Shown: piece by piece, positions 1-13,104 of the stretch
Layout: the number at the start of each line of letters is the position of its first letter
How positions within the stretch are numbered: the first letter of the stretch is position 1
Source: Leptospira bandrabouensis
GTDB lineage: Bacteria > Spirochaetota > Leptospiria > Leptospirales > Leptospiraceae
Reading direction: 5' to 3'
NCBI RefSeq assembly: GCF_004770905.1
Contig: NZ_RQHT01000015.1
Coordinates: 62,001-126,000 of the forward strand
DNA length: 64,000 nt
The notes under the pieces: model-generated
What the model saw: the letters and a program-made list of their open reading frames with translations, nothing else
Databases searched by the model: none
Told to the model about the DNA's origin: nothing
Program-made: the position numbers and the translations under genes

Positions 1-587
1 GACAAAAGAATTTCATCATTCCAAGCCACGAGCTCTTCCCCTACCGTTTTCGGAAAATGCCCAGGGGTATTTAGGTAGTATTCTAATTTTCCCTCTGGAT
101 TCTTTTGGAAAAGAGAAACGGGGGCACCACCTAAAATTTCTTCCAAGGAGACCAGGGCATCCAAGTAGTCTTCATCAAAACGGTCGAGTTTGTTGATAAA
201 AAAAACCATAGGCACATTTGCTTTCCGAAGTTCTTCGATCACAAGGCGTGCTTGAGATTGGACCACTGTCCCCGCCTCCAAAACCACAATGGCCGAATCC
301 ATCGCTGGCAATAGGTCTGTGACTTGGTTACGAAAATCAATATGACCGGGTGTATCCACAAGTTGGATCTGAAACTTACCAAACTTAGTTTCCCAAGGAA
401 TGGAATGAAAAGTCGTACGGATGGAGATCCCCCTTTCGATTTCTTCCTGTAAGGAATCCGATTCGGTGTTTCCATCTTCAATGGAACCAACTGCGGCAAT
501 TTTTCCAGACTCGAATAAGATCCGTTCGGTGAGAGTGGTTTTACCCGAATCGATATGTGCAAAAATTCCAACAGTTCGGTATTTCAT
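1..587 (-). CDS. EF-G-family translational GTPase, divergent (partial, 3' end outside window)
   Basis: The open frame starts at ATG 587-585 and runs off the left edge, so about 195 N-terminal residues are visible. The GTPase motifs are clear: G1 AHIDSGKTT (residues 10-18), the switch region with ERGISIRTT, G3 DTPGH and G4 NKLD. It belongs to the EF-G/ribosome-protection family, which acts on the ribosome with GTP hydrolysis. The switch region and the run of residues after DTPGH resemble TetM-like or second-copy EF-Gs more than housekeeping EF-G, whose usual motifs are AHIDAGKTT and NKMD. It lies just downstream of the rpsG terminator and has no good Shine-Dalgarno before the ATG. Family assignment is secure; housekeeping versus paralogue role is inferred. 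Confidence 0.85.
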   Translation of the reverse strand, partial: MKYRTVGIFAHIDSGKTTLTERILFESGKIAAVGSIEDGNTESDSLQEEIERGISIRTTFHSIPWETKFGKFQIQLVDTPGHIDFRNQVTDLLPAMDSAIVVLEAGTVVQSQARLVIEELRKANVPMVFFINKLDRFDEDYLDALVSLEEILGGAPVSLFQKNPEGKLEYYLNTPGHFPKTVGEELVAWNDEILL

Positions 588-601
588 AATTTTCTATGGT
601 T

Positions 602-632
602 AAAATAAAAAAGCCAGGCGTAAACCTGGCTT
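602..632 (-). terminator. Rho-independent terminator after rpsG
   Basis: An 8-bp perfect stem, AAGCCAGG (611-618) with CCTGGCTT (625-632), encloses a 6-base loop. On the minus strand it is followed by a U-rich tract (complement of 602-610). It ends the ribosomal protein / RNA polymerase transcript 29 bases after the rpsG stop codon and separates it from the EF-G-like gene. Confidence 0.85.
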
Positions 633-660
633 ATCAATGTTTGGAATCGAATGATAAAAA

Positions 661-1134
661 CTACCAGCGGTAGTGGGAGAATGCCTTGTTGGCGTCTGCC
701 ATCTTTCTGATGTCTTCTTTTTTCTTAATCGCAGATCCTGTGCCTTTTTGTGCTTCCATGAATTCTGCAGCCAATTTGTTTTTCATTGACTTTTCGTTTC
801 TTCCACGGCTATATTTGATTAGCCATCTGATACCAAGAGCAAGACGTCTTTCTGGACGAACTTCGATCGGAACTTGGTAAGTTACCCCACCCACACGGCG
901 AGATTTTACTTCTACTTGTGGTTTTGCATTTTCCAATGCTTCTTGGAAAACTGCAAACGGATCTTGTCCTGTTTTTTTAGCAATTACTTCTAACGCATCG
1001 TAGAAAACGGCTTCAGCAACACTCTTTTTACCATCTACCATTAGGCAGTTGATAAATTTAGAAATCACTTTGTCATTGTATTTAGGATCGCCTTCGATAT
1101 GGCGCGGTTCAACTTTTCCTCTTCTTCTAGACAT
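661..1134 (-). CDS. rpsG: 30S ribosomal protein S7
   Basis: The 157-residue product is full length for bacterial S7, the primary 16S rRNA-binding protein that organises the 30S head and contacts the E site. It opens with MSRRRGKVEPR and contains the typical basic segments RRVGGVTYQVPIEV and RRLALGIRWL. It follows rpsL by 14 bases, the usual str-operon pairing, and precedes a strong terminator. In E. coli S7 represses its own operon from the rpsL-rpsG gap; here that gap is too short for an obvious equivalent. Confidence 0.98.
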   Translation of the reverse strand: MSRRRGKVEPRHIEGDPKYNDKVISKFINCLMVDGKKSVAEAVFYDALEVIAKKTGQDPFAVFQEALENAKPQVEVKSRRVGGVTYQVPIEVRPERRLALGIRWLIKYSRGRNEKSMKNKLAAEFMEAQKGTGSAIKKKEDIRKMADANKAFSHYRW

Positions 1135-1148
1135 ATACCTTTCTCCGA

Positions 1149-1523
1149 TTACGCTTTAGGACGCTTAGCGCCGTATTTTGAACGTCCTTTGCGACGTTTG
1201 TCCACACCGAGTGTATCCAGTGTTCCACGAATGATATGATAACGAACCCCTGGTAAATCTTTTACCCTTCCCCCACGGATGAGAACCACGTTGTGTTCTT
1301 GGAGGTTGTGACCTTCGCCCGGAATGTAAGCAGTCACTTCAATTCCAGTGGTAAGACGAACCCTTGCTACTTTACGAAGAGCTGAGTTCGGTTTTTTAGG
1401 AGTAAAGGTCATTACCCTTGTGCAAACTCCACGTCTTTGTGGGCAAGCCTTAAGGGCAGGAGATTTAGTTCTTTTCTTTTGGTCTTCTCTTCCTCTGCGG
1501 ATGAGCTGGTTAATTGTAGGCAT
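1149..1523 (-). CDS. rpsL: 30S ribosomal protein S12
   Basis: The 124-residue product is the decoding-centre protein S12. The highly conserved segments [15 protein letters not shown] (from residue 41) and [13 protein letters not shown] (from residue 84) are present. Lys43 and Lys88, the two positions where streptomycin-resistance changes usually occur, are both lysine, so the protein has the wild-type sensitive form. It lies 148 bases downstream of rpoC, a gap that holds several inverted repeats, and 14 bases upstream of rpsG. Confidence 0.98.
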   Translation of the reverse strand: MPTINQLIRRGREDQKKRTKSPALKACPQRRGVCTRVMTFTPKKPNSALRKVARVRLTTGIEVTAYIPGEGHNLQEHNVVLIRGGRVKDLPGVRYHIIRGTLDTLGVDKRRKGRSKYGAKRPKA

Positions 1524-1552
1524 TCGATTCCTTCTTCTACTTCTCTGTCTTT

Positions 1553-1655
1553 AAAAAAATAATGACGTTTTCGTCCAAAATTCCAGATAGGGACATTTTG
1601 TAAACGAAAACACGATTTTTGTCCCTAGAAACCATCCAATTTGAATGATTTCTAG
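1553..1655 (-). promoter_or_regulatory. rpoC-rpsL intergenic hairpins (possible attenuation or processing site)
   Basis: Three inverted repeats follow one another in transcription order: CTAGAAA (1625-1631) with TTTCTAG (1649-1655); TAGGGACA (1588-1595) with TGTCCCTA (1620-1627); and a short GACG-TTTT-CGTC hairpin (1564-1575) followed on the minus strand by a U-rich run (1553-1562). The first two share bases 1625-1627, so they cannot form fully at once. The repeats are seen directly. A role in processing or attenuation of rpsL-rpsG is inference. Confidence 0.45.
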
Positions 1656-1671
1656 AAAATTCTACTTTCGG

Positions 1672-4600
1672 CTAATCGTCATCGTCCTCATCATCGGAGT
1701 CGTCAGATTCTTCTTCCAACTCATCCTCATCCTCGTCCTCTTCGGCAACAAGTCTGGAAAGAGTGGCAGTGGAAACTGGAGCCGACTCAGAAAGTTCAGA
1801 AACTTCTTCTTCCTCTTCTTCTGATTCTAGATCCCAATCCAAGTCTCCTGGAAGGTCCTTGAAGACTTCGATGTCACGGTATTTTTTCATACCGGTTCCC
1901 GCAGGGATCATATGACCGATGATTACGTTCTCTTTGAGTCCCACTAGATTGTCTGTTTTTCCTTTGATGGCCGCATCTGTTAAAACCTTAGTAGTTTCTT
2001 GGAAAGATGCTGCTGAGAAATACGACTCAGTGTTTAGAGATGCTTTTGTGAGTCCGAGAAGAACAGGAGTTCCTTGTGCCGGAGATCCCCCTTCTTTTTC
2101 CACTCGATCATTTTCTTCATCAAAGAGGAATTTATCCACTTGTTGTTGGTTCACAAAAGATGTGTCCCCACTATCAGTGATAACCACCTTACGTAACATG
2201 GAGCGAACCACAACTTCGATGTGTTTATCGTTGATATGCACCCCTTGCAGACGGTAAACTTCTTGAACTTCAGAAACTAAATACTCATGAAGGGCATTTG
2301 GTCCTTTAATGGCAAGGATATCATGTGGATCAAAGTTTCCTTCATCCAACTGGTCTCCCCGTTTCACGAAGTCCCCTTGGCGCACACGGATTTGTTTTCC
2401 GACAGGGATGGCTACTTTTACTTTTTCTTGTTCTGCTGTTTCTGGAATGATGTAGAGGATACGTTTTTCTTTTACGATTTCCCCTTTGTCTTCGATCTTT
2501 CCGTCAATTTCAGCGAGTGTGCAGGCATCTTTCGGACGACGAGCTTCAAAAAGTTCATCTACCCTAGGAAGTCCACCCGTGATATCACGAGTTTTTTCTG
2601 CCACTGATGGGATTTTGAAGATGATATCCCCTTCTCTCACTTTGTCTCCATCTTGGAATTGGAGAAGAGCATCCACTGGAACTGAATATTCATCAGAGCC
2701 AATGAGAACTTTTGGAACTAATCGGTCTTTCTTTTGTTCTACTACTTTCAAAATGATATTGGAAGTTTTTGGATCCACATCACGACGAACGTTTTTACCG
2801 ATTTCTAAATCTTCCCATTGGATAGTTCCTGCGGCTTCTGATACTGCCACTTCGTTAAAAGGGTCAAACTCAGCGAGTGCTTTGTTCTCTTCTACGATTT
2901 GGCCTTCTTCTGCCTTTAAGATCGTTCCAATTTTGACTGGAATTACAAAATCATCCCCAAGAATGCGAAGAGTGGTTCCTACAAGAGAAACAGTTCCCGC
3001 TTGGTCTGAAGTGATTCGCTGTTCTGTTGATTCACCAACTTGGGTCGCAAATACTTCCCCTTTTTCCAATCTTTGTCCATCCACAACACGAACACTGGAA
3101 AGTGAATCTGTATTGAATTCTTGGATGAGTCGGTTGACGATGATGGTTCCGCGACGAGCAAATACTTTTGCAGAGTTTGCATTAGTCACAAGACGACCGT
3201 TAATTGATTTTACGATAGAACGATAAGGCACTTTATGTTCTCTTTCGGAAATGGTAGCAGATGCCGCACCACCCACGTGGAAGGTTCTCATTGTCAGCTG
3301 CGTTCCTGGTTGACCGATGGACTGAGCCGCAATGGTTCCCACCGCTTCCCCAATCTCAGCAGGGACAAGGCGTGCCATGTCCATACCGTAACATTTTGTA
3401 CAAATTCCGTGGCGAGACCTACAAGTAAGAGGTGATCTTACCTTGATTTTATCGTAACCAAGGTTTTCGATCTGTTGACCAAGTGCTCTTGTAATGAGAG
3501 TGTCTTTTGGAAATACCACTTTTTCTGTCACAGGGTCAACTAGGTCTTCTGCAGTATAACGACCGAACACTCTGTCCGCAAGAGAAACAATGACATTTTC
3601 CCCTTCTTTTACGATTCCGAGCGTGATGTTTTGTTTCGTTCCGCAATCATCTTCCGATACGATCACATCCTGAGAAATATCCACAAGACGACGAGTGAGG
3701 TAACCGGCATCGGCAGTTTTTAACGCCGTATCCGCAAGACCCTTTCTCGCACCATGTGTGGAGATAAAAAATTCTAATACCCCAAGACCTTCTCGGAAGT
3801 TGGAACGTATCGCAAGTTCGATGATTTCCCCAGACGGTTTCGCCATAAGGCCCCGCATCCCAGCAAGCTGACGGATCTGTTGTTTGGATCCACGAGCACC
3901 AGAAGCTGCCATGACATAAACCGGGTTAAATCCCGCTTGGTCTTTTTCGAGTTCCTTGAACATCCCTTCGGTAATGCGGTCATTGGTTTTGGTCCAAATT
4001 TCGATTACTTTTTTACGACGTTCTTCGTTTGTGATGATACCTTTACGGTACTCCATATCCGCTTTTTCCACTTCTTTGTTGGCATCATTTACTAGACCTT
4101 CTTTTTGAGGAGAAACTCGGATGTCATCAATCGAGATAGTAGGAGCAAATACAGTCGCGTAACGGTAACCAAGTCGTTTGATCTCATCTAACATCACAAC
4201 AGTGATCCCTGGTCCAAACTTCTCGTATACGTCTGCAATGATTTTGTTTGTTTCTTTATCACCGAGGGTTCTGTTGATATAAACATACCCTTTTGGCATC
4301 ACTTGGTTGAAGATAAGTCTTCCCGGTGTGGTTTCGATGATTTTCCCTTCGTGTAGAACGGAGATTTTGGAGCGAATCTCAACTGTTTTTGTTTCAATCG
4401 CATACATGACTTCTTCAAGCCCTGTGAAGAATTTACCTTCACCCTTCGCATCTTTTACTTCCGAAGTGAGGTAGTAAATTCCAAGAACGATATCTTGCGT
4501 TGGTCCACAAATCGGTTGTCCGTTCGCAGGATTCAAAATGTTATGCGGTGATAACATAAGCATCCAAGTTTCAAGCTGTGCTTTTGGAGCCAGCGGAACG

Positions 4601-5973
4601 TGGATCGCCATTTGGTCCCCGTCAAAGTCGGCGTTAAACGCGTGACAAACGAGTGGGTGGAGTTTGATTGCCTTTCCTTCTACAAGGACTGGTAAAAATG
4701 CTTGGATTCCAAGTCTGTGGAGTGTTGGAGCACGGTTGAGTAACACTGGGTGTTCTTTGACAACGGTTTCCAATACATCAAAAACTTCTTTGTCTTCCGC
4801 TTCGATTTTTTTCTTCGCAGATTTGATGTTTGGTGCTAGTTCCAAATCCACAAGGCGCTTCATAATGAATGGTTTGAAAAGTTCCAAAGCCATTTTTTTA
4901 GGAAGACCCATTTGGTGGTATTTTAGTTCAGGACCTACAACGATTACGGAACGACCAGAGTAATCTACCCGTTTTCCGAGTAGGTTTTGTCGGAACCGAC
5001 CTTGTTTTCCTTTGAGCATATCGGAGATCGACTTAAGCGGACGATTTCCTTTTCCTTTTACAGTTCGTTTACGACGGCTGTTATCAAAAAGAGCATCCAC
5101 TGCTTCTTGTAACATACGTTTTTCGTTACGAACGATGATCTCAGGAGCTTTCAAAGCAAGTAGGCGTTTCAAACGGTTGTTACGGTTAATCACACGACGA
5201 TACAAATCGTTGAGGTCGGAGGTGGCAAAACGTCCCCCCTCGAGTTGAACCATAGGGCGAAGTTCAGGTGGGATGACCGGAACTACATCCAGAACCATCC
5301 ACTCAGGGCGGTTTCCGGAATCCCGGAACGCTTCCAAAACTTCCAAACGTTTAAAAATACGTTTGTCAGAGATTTTATTTTTATCTTGGATTTTTTGGCG
5401 GATCACACGAGCTTCTGCATCCACATCAATGCGTGCGAGAAGTTCTTTGATGGCGTCCCCACCGATTCCTGCGATAAACTTATCACCGTATTCATCTAAA
5501 TAATTATGGTATTCATCTTCATCGATGAGTTCCCCTCTGTTCCTTCCGGAATCAGCTGGGTCAATGATCACATACTTCTCAAAGTAAAGAACACTTTTGA
5601 GTTGGTTGATCGTCATATCAAGAAGGAGTCCCATACGTGATGGAACCGAACGGTAGTACCAAATATGCGATACTGGAGCCGCAAGTTCAATATGGCCCAT
5701 TCTCTCACGACGCACTTTGGAGTGAGTTACCTCAACCCCGCATTTGTCGCAAACCACACCCTTATAACGGATGGATTTGAACTTACCGCAGTAACATTCC
5801 CAATCCTTTGTGGTTCCAAAGATTTTTTCACAGAAAAGACCATCTCGTTCCGGTTTTAGGGTACGGTAGTTGATCGTTTCAGGTTTTTTCACTTCCCCGA
5901 AAGACCACTCTTTGATCCGCTCGGGTGAAGCCAAACGGATCGTAATCGATTCAAAACTATTGTAATTTCTCAT
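1672..5973 (-). CDS. rpoC: DNA-directed RNA polymerase subunit beta'
   Basis: The 1433-residue product forms the catalytic half of RNA polymerase with RpoB. The first zinc site is Cys60, Cys62, Cys75 and Cys78. The magnesium-binding motif NADFDGD is at residues 447-453. A second cysteine cluster ([11 protein letters not shown]) and the trigger-loop region follow. The start ATG lies 14 bases after the rpoB stop, with a strong purine-rich Shine-Dalgarno (AGGAAAGGG). The last 65 or so residues are extraordinarily acidic, with runs of Glu and Asp up to the stop codon, which most bacterial RpoC proteins lack. Confidence 0.99.
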   Translation of the reverse strand: MRNYNSFESITIRLASPERIKEWSFGEVKKPETINYRTLKPERDGLFCEKIFGTTKDWECYCGKFKSIRYKGVVCDKCGVEVTHSKVRRERMGHIELAAPVSHIWYYRSVPSRMGLLLDMTINQLKSVLYFEKYVIIDPADSGRNRGELIDEDEYHNYLDEYGDKFIAGIGGDAIKELLARIDVDAEARVIRQKIQDKNKISDKRIFKRLEVLEAFRDSGNRPEWMVLDVVPVIPPELRPMVQLEGGRFATSDLNDLYRRVINRNNRLKRLLALKAPEIIVRNEKRMLQEAVDALFDNSRRKRTVKGKGNRPLKSISDMLKGKQGRFRQNLLGKRVDYSGRSVIVVGPELKYHQMGLPKKMALELFKPFIMKRLVDLELAPNIKSAKKKIEAEDKEVFDVLETVVKEHPVLLNRAPTLHRLGIQAFLPVLVEGKAIKLHPLVCHAFNADFDGDQMAIHVPLAPKAQLETWMLMLSPHNILNPANGQPICGPTQDIVLGIYYLTSEVKDAKGEGKFFTGLEEVMYAIETKTVEIRSKISVLHEGKIIETTPGRLIFNQVMPKGYVYINRTLGDKETNKIIADVYEKFGPGITVVMLDEIKRLGYRYATVFAPTISIDDIRVSPQKEGLVNDANKEVEKADMEYRKGIITNEERRKKVIEIWTKTNDRITEGMFKELEKDQAGFNPVYVMAASGARGSKQQIRQLAGMRGLMAKPSGEIIELAIRSNFREGLGVLEFFISTHGARKGLADTALKTADAGYLTRRLVDISQDVIVSEDDCGTKQNITLGIVKEGENVIVSLADRVFGRYTAEDLVDPVTEKVVFPKDTLITRALGQQIENLGYDKIKVRSPLTCRSRHGICTKCYGMDMARLVPAEIGEAVGTIAAQSIGQPGTQLTMRTFHVGGAASATISEREHKVPYRSIVKSINGRLVTNANSAKVFARRGTIIVNRLIQEFNTDSLSSVRVVDGQRLEKGEVFATQVGESTEQRITSDQAGTVSLVGTTLRILGDDFVIPVKIGTILKAEEGQIVEENKALAEFDPFNEVAVSEAAGTIQWEDLEIGKNVRRDVDPKTSNIILKVVEQKKDRLVPKVLIGSDEYSVPVDALLQFQDGDKVREGDIIFKIPSVAEKTRDITGGLPRVDELFEARRPKDACTLAEIDGKIEDKGEIVKEKRILYIIPETAEQEKVKVAIPVGKQIRVRQGDFVKRGDQLDEGNFDPHDILAIKGPNALHEYLVSEVQEVYRLQGVHINDKHIEVVVRSMLRKVVITDSGDTSFVNQQQVDKFLFDEENDRVEKEGGSPAQGTPVLLGLTKASLNTESYFSAASFQETTKVLTDAAIKGKTDNLVGLKENVIIGHMIPAGTGMKKYRDIEVFKDLPGDLDWDLESEEEEEEVSELSESAPVSTATLSRLVAEEDEDEDELEEESDDSDDEDDDD

Positions 5974-5987
5974 ACTTTTTCCCTTTC

Positions 5988-9674
<3,687 letters not shown>

Positions 9675-9722
9675 GGAATACTCTCCCTAGAGACAACAAA
9701 ATAATAGATGATATGATAAACG

Positions 9723-9763
9723 AAAAAATAGAGGTGGGGACGCCTACGGCCTCCCTGCCTCTA
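9723..9763 (-). terminator. Terminator-like attenuator between rplL and rpoB
   Basis: On the minus strand TAGAGG (complement of 9758-9763) pairs with CCTCTA (complement of 9729-9734). A further GGGA/TCCC pairing lies inside, across a small CA/CA internal loop. The hairpin is followed directly by six U residues (complement of 9723-9728). E. coli has a partial terminator in the same gap that sets the ratio of ribosomal protein to polymerase transcripts. A similar role is likely here but inferred. Confidence 0.7.
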
Positions 9764-9799
9764 AGTTTTTGAAGACTGGGTTTAAAAATTGGCAACCGA

Positions 9800-10183
9800 T
9801 TAACCGGCAGCAGCAACTTCTACTTGAGCCCCAACACCTTCGAGTTTTTTCTTAATATCAGCAGCTTCGTCTTTAGAAACGCCTTCTTTCACTGATTTTC
9901 CACCAGCTTCTACAAGCGTTTTCGCATCTGCCAATCCAAGACCAGTGATTTCGCGAACGAGTTTAATAACGTCGATCTTTTTGTCACCGTGTGCTTTCAA
10001 GATTACATTGAAAGTTGCAGGCTCTTCAGCAGCAGCTGCGCCACCACCTGCACCCGCAACAGCCGCTACCGCAACCGGTGCAGCAGCAGAAATCCCGAAT
10101 TTGTCCTCCATCTTTTTCACTAGATCAGCTGCCTGAACTAATGTAAGACTTCCAATTTGTTCTAATAGCGCGTCAACAGACAT
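9800..10183 (-). CDS. rplL: 50S ribosomal protein L7/L12
   Basis: The 127-residue product has the L7/L12 layout. An N-terminal dimerisation helix ([15 protein letters not shown]) is followed by an Ala/Gly-rich flexible hinge (about residues 33-53). The C-terminal factor-binding domain contains [20 protein letters not shown]. Several copies form the ribosomal stalk through L10 and recruit elongation factors. It lies 36 bases after rplJ, as usual, and ends just before the rplL-rpoB attenuator. Confidence 0.98.
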   Translation of the reverse strand: MSVDALLEQIGSLTLVQAADLVKKMEDKFGISAAAPVAVAAVAGAGGGAAAAEEPATFNVILKAHGDKKIDVIKLVREITGLGLADAKTLVEAGGKSVKEGVSKDEAADIKKKLEGVGAQVEVAAAG

Positions 10184-10219
10184 CCTATATTCTCCTTATC
10201 CTACTAATCACTATGATTA

Positions 10220-10753
10220 CTAATTGCCGTTTTTCTCGGCTACAGCATTGATGGCGCGAGCCAATGATGCCATGATTTGATTGATTCCAGACGCAATTTG
10301 CGTTGCAGGAGCATTGAGCCCACGCGCCACTTGCGAAAGAAGTTCTTGTTTGGACGGAAGTCCAGCAATCGCCTCTACTCCGGATTTACCCAAAACTTCC
10401 CCGTCCATATAGCCGGTTCTGATTTCGAGTTCCTTCTTATCTTTTGCAAAGTCCTTACAAACTTTCGCTACTGCTGGAAGTGCATCCAGAGAGAAAATCG
10501 CTGCAAGTGGTCCTTTGTAAACATCCCCAAAGTCAATGGAGTTGTTTTTATGTTCAGAAGACTCTTTTAATGCACGGAGGAATAGGTTGTTTTTAATCAC
10601 CTTCATCTCCGATCCTTCCTTGCGAAGCTTCGCACGAAGGTTGGACATATCTTCAACAGTTAAACCGCTGTAAGATGCTAAAATAAAGTTAGGTCGTTTT
10701 TCCAAACGACTTTTAAGTTCTGCTACTGCTTCAATTTTAGATGGATTTGCCAT
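10220..10753 (-). CDS. rplJ: 50S ribosomal protein L10
   Basis: The 177-residue product matches L10, the stalk base protein that carries L7/L12 dimers. The N-terminal rRNA-binding part includes [19 protein letters not shown], and the C-terminal helix that anchors L7/L12 ends in [13 protein letters not shown]. It sits between rplA (12-base gap) and rplL. That gap is far too short for the long L10 leader known from E. coli, so any autoregulation must use another site. Confidence 0.98.
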   Translation of the reverse strand: MANPSKIEAVAELKSRLEKRPNFILASYSGLTVEDMSNLRAKLRKEGSEMKVIKNNLFLRALKESSEHKNNSIDFGDVYKGPLAAIFSLDALPAVAKVCKDFAKDKKELEIRTGYMDGEVLGKSGVEAIAGLPSKQELLSQVARGLNAPATQIASGINQIMASLARAINAVAEKNGN

Positions 10754-10765
10754 TGTTCTTACTCG

Positions 10766-11458
10766 TTATATGTTCGCGTTTACTAGTTCTTTTACATCGA
10801 CTTTAACGCCGATTCCCATAGTGGCCGCCACAGAGAAAGACTTAAGGTAATCACCCTTCGCATCAGAAGGTTTGTCTTTCATAAGAGCTGCTACGACAGC
10901 ATTGATATTGTCAGAAAGTTTGTCGTCAGAGAAGGAACATTTTCCCACTCCTAAGTGAACCACTCCCCCTTTGTCAGGGCGGTATTCAATTCGACCGGCT
11001 TTGAGTTCTTTAACCGCTTTTGCTACATCAGTAGTTACGGTTCCTGCTTTTGGTTTTGGCATAAGACCTTTACGACCAAGAACTGGACCCAGTTTACCTA
11101 CTTCCTTCATCATATCAGGAGTAGCCACACAAGCGTCAAAATCAGTCCAACCACCAGAAACTTTTTCGATTAAGTCCATATCACCTACAAAGTCAGCACC
11201 AGCTTCCTTTGCTTCGTTTTGTTTGTCTCCTTTGCAGAAAACCAAAACTTTGATCGTTTTTCCAGTTCCGTGTGGAAGAGAGATAGTCCCTCTTACGTTT
11301 TGGAGAGATTTATAATTGATTTTAGTCGAAATCTCTAAAGTTCCATCAAATTTGGAAAAACTAGTAGCTTTTGCCAAACCGACTGCTTCACCAAGGGTAT
11401 AAGCCTTTGTGCGATCGACTTTCTCTTTGAGTTGGATATATTTTTTGCCGCGTTTCAT
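10766..11458 (-). CDS. rplA: 50S ribosomal protein L1
   Basis: The 230-residue product is the L1-stalk protein that guides deacylated tRNA out of the E site and can repress its own mRNA. Diagnostic segments are GTISLPHGTGKTIKV, ATPDMMKEVGKLGPVLGRKGLMP and RIEYRPDKGGVVHLGVGK. It follows rplK by 25 bases in the standard rplK-rplA order. Confidence 0.98.
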   Translation of the reverse strand: MKRGKKYIQLKEKVDRTKAYTLGEAVGLAKATSFSKFDGTLEISTKINYKSLQNVRGTISLPHGTGKTIKVLVFCKGDKQNEAKEAGADFVGDMDLIEKVSGGWTDFDACVATPDMMKEVGKLGPVLGRKGLMPKPKAGTVTTDVAKAVKELKAGRIEYRPDKGGVVHLGVGKCSFSDDKLSDNINAVVAALMKDKPSDAKGDYLKSFSVAATMGIGVKVDVKELVNANI

Positions 11459-11483
11459 GACTTCGGTTACCGTTTCCTAATGA

Positions 11484-11909
11484 TTACTCGACGTTTACAC
11501 CCATGGAACGGCAGGTTCCAGCAATGATGTTGATTGCTGCTTCCATATCGTTCGCATTTAGGTCTTCCATCTTAGTTTTTGCAATTTCTTCTAGTTGAGC
11601 TCGTTTGATTGTTCCCACTTTTACAGTGTGTGGAGTAGCAGATCCACCTTGGAGACCTAGCGCCTTCATCACAAGAAGAGCAGCTGGAGGAGATTTAGTT
11701 ACAAATGTAAAACTTCTATCGGAATAAACAGTGATCACCACTGGGAGCTTGAGTCCCATTTGGTTTTTAGATCTTTCATTGAACTGTTTACAAAATTCCA
11801 TAATATTGAGTCCGGCTTGACCAAGAGCGGGACCTACTGGAGGAGCTGGGTTTGCTTTCCCTGCTTCCACTTGGAGTTTAATTTGTTTTACTACTTTCTT
11901 TGCAGCCAT
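11484..11909 (-). CDS. rplK: 50S ribosomal protein L11
   Basis: The 141-residue product has the proline-rich N-terminal switch region ([17 protein letters not shown]) where thiostrepton acts in other bacteria. Its C-terminal rRNA-binding domain ends [12 protein letters not shown]11 forms the GTPase-associated centre with 23S rRNA and L10/L12. It lies 39 bases downstream of nusG. Confidence 0.98.
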   Translation of the reverse strand: MAAKKVVKQIKLQVEAGKANPAPPVGPALGQAGLNIMEFCKQFNERSKNQMGLKLPVVITVYSDRSFTFVTKSPPAALLVMKALGLQGGSATPHTVKVGTIKRAQLEEIAKTKMEDLNANDMEAAINIIAGTCRSMGVNVE

Positions 11910-11948
11910 CTCGTTTAAAGTTCCTTACTAAAAGTCAATCTATCAGTT

Positions 11949-12503
11949 CTATTGTTCCGATTTTACTTGGAGGTAATCCAACTCCACAGGAGTAGATCTT
12001 CCAAAAATTTCTACACGAACGCGGAGCCTTCCTTTATCAGGAAAAATCTCATCCACAACCCCTGCGAAATTTGCAAACGGACCATCTATAATTTTCAATG
12101 TTTCGCCCACTTTGAAAAGGAAACGCGGTCTCGAAACTTCTTCCGATTCCACACTTCCCACATCGCTGAATAAGTTTTTAATTTCATCCAGTGAAAGTGG
12201 CTCCGGACCCTTTCCTTTTCCGCCTACAAACGTAGACACAGAAGGTAAGTTCTGGATTTTAAATCGAAGGTCATCGGTCATGTTCATCTCAACGAGAACG
12301 TAACCCGGCATGAGTTTTTTCTTTGTGACCTTCTTTTTGCCGTTTTTCATTTCGGCAACTTCCATCGAAGGAATTTTTACCGCAAAAATCTGGTCTTCCA
12401 GCTTTTGTTGTTGGACCATCTTTTCAATGTTAGTTTTCACCTTATTCTCGTGACCGGAATAAGTCTGAAGCACATACCATTTTTTATCTAAAGATTCGCC
12501 CAC
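11949..12503 (-). CDS. nusG: Transcription elongation/antitermination factor NusG
   Basis: NusG binds RNA polymerase through its NGN domain (KKWYVLQTYSGHENKVK near the start) and recruits Rho or ribosomal S10 through a C-terminal KOW domain (VGETLKIIDGPFANFAGVV). I place the start at GTG 12503-12501, which gives 184 residues, the usual family length. An AGG sits 7 bases upstream of it. The longer open frame reaching 12647 would add some 48 hydrophobic residues translated from inside secE in another frame and has no family counterpart. The start lies 8 bases after the secE stop. Confidence 0.95.
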   Translation of the reverse strand: MGESLDKKWYVLQTYSGHENKVKTNIEKMVQQQKLEDQIFAVKIPSMEVAEMKNGKKKVTKKKLMPGYVLVEMNMTDDLRFKIQNLPSVSTFVGGKGKGPEPLSLDEIKNLFSDVGSVESEEVSRPRFLFKVGETLKIIDGPFANFAGVVDEIFPDKGRLRVRVEIFGRSTPVELDYLQVKSEQ

Positions 12504-12511
12504 TACTTTAC

Positions 12512-12700
12512 CTATGTTCCTAATGCCCAGAACCACTTTAACAGTTTCAGAAAAACAAAATCCGAAGCTGATAAAAATAGGGAAAAGATAAATACTGTAA
12601 CTAGGACTACAACGGTAGAACTCACTACTTCCTGGCGCGTAGGCCAATGTACTTTTTCAAGTTCTGCTTTACATTCCTGAATGAAACTCGTAGCTTTCAT
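12512..12700 (-). CDS. secE: Preprotein translocase subunit SecE
   Basis: The 62-residue product is a minimal one-span SecE. An amphipathic cytosolic helix carries the conserved [15 protein letters not shown] segment and is followed by a single membrane helix. SecE clamps SecY in the translocon. It lies directly between tRNA-Trp (39 bases upstream) and nusG, the order found in most bacteria. No rpmG is present between the tRNA and secE. Confidence 0.97.
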   Translation of the reverse strand: MKATSFIQECKAELEKVHWPTRQEVVSSTVVVLVTVFIFSLFLSASDFVFLKLLKWFWALGT

Positions 12701-12739
12701 TGATCCTTGTCCTGTTCTCTAATTCTATATTCTGTAGTC

Positions 12740-12813
<74 letters not shown>

Positions 12814-12818
12814 AAACA

Positions 12819-12892
<74 letters not shown>

Positions 12893-12938
12893 ACGTTTCC
12901 CACCCAAGCGCGGGTTTCCAAGCGAGGCTAGGTTTTTT

Positions 12939-12968
12939 ACACTATTTTAAATGAGGCTCTTTGGTCAA
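12939..12968 (-). promoter_or_regulatory. Candidate promoter for the tRNA-secE-nusG-ribosomal operon
   Basis: On the minus strand TTGACC (complement of 12963-12968) matches a -35 box in five of six positions. It is followed 18 bases later by TAGTGT (complement of 12939-12944), a weak -10 box. Transcription would start near 12932, about 40 bases before tRNA-Thr. The rest of 12891-13104 is the divergent intergenic region shared with the 13105 gene. Confidence 0.35.
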
Positions 12969-13104
12969 TGGAAAATGAGTTTATTTCCTGGAAATGGTAA
13001 AAAAACAGGAAAAACGGTGAATTTCCCTTGAGATTTTAGTTGTGGATTTCCCGGTTCGATAATAGAACCATGTGGGAATAGTCCCCCACTTTAAGGAATG
13101 ATTC

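Noticed and set aside
239..571. A 110-codon minus-strand frame near the left edge
   Set aside because: It is a different frame of the EF-G-like gene, whose true frame runs from ATG 587 to the window edge with intact GTPase motifs.
2486..3226. A 246-codon open frame on the plus strand inside rpoC
   Set aside because: It is antisense to an unambiguous rpoC, has Ser/Arg-rich composition typical of a shadow frame, and matches no family. The same holds for the other plus-strand frames across rpoB and rpoC.
12504..12647. N-terminal extension of the NusG frame to 12647
   Set aside because: It would overlap secE in another frame and add non-homologous hydrophobic sequence. The GTG at 12503 has a spaced AGG and gives the normal length.
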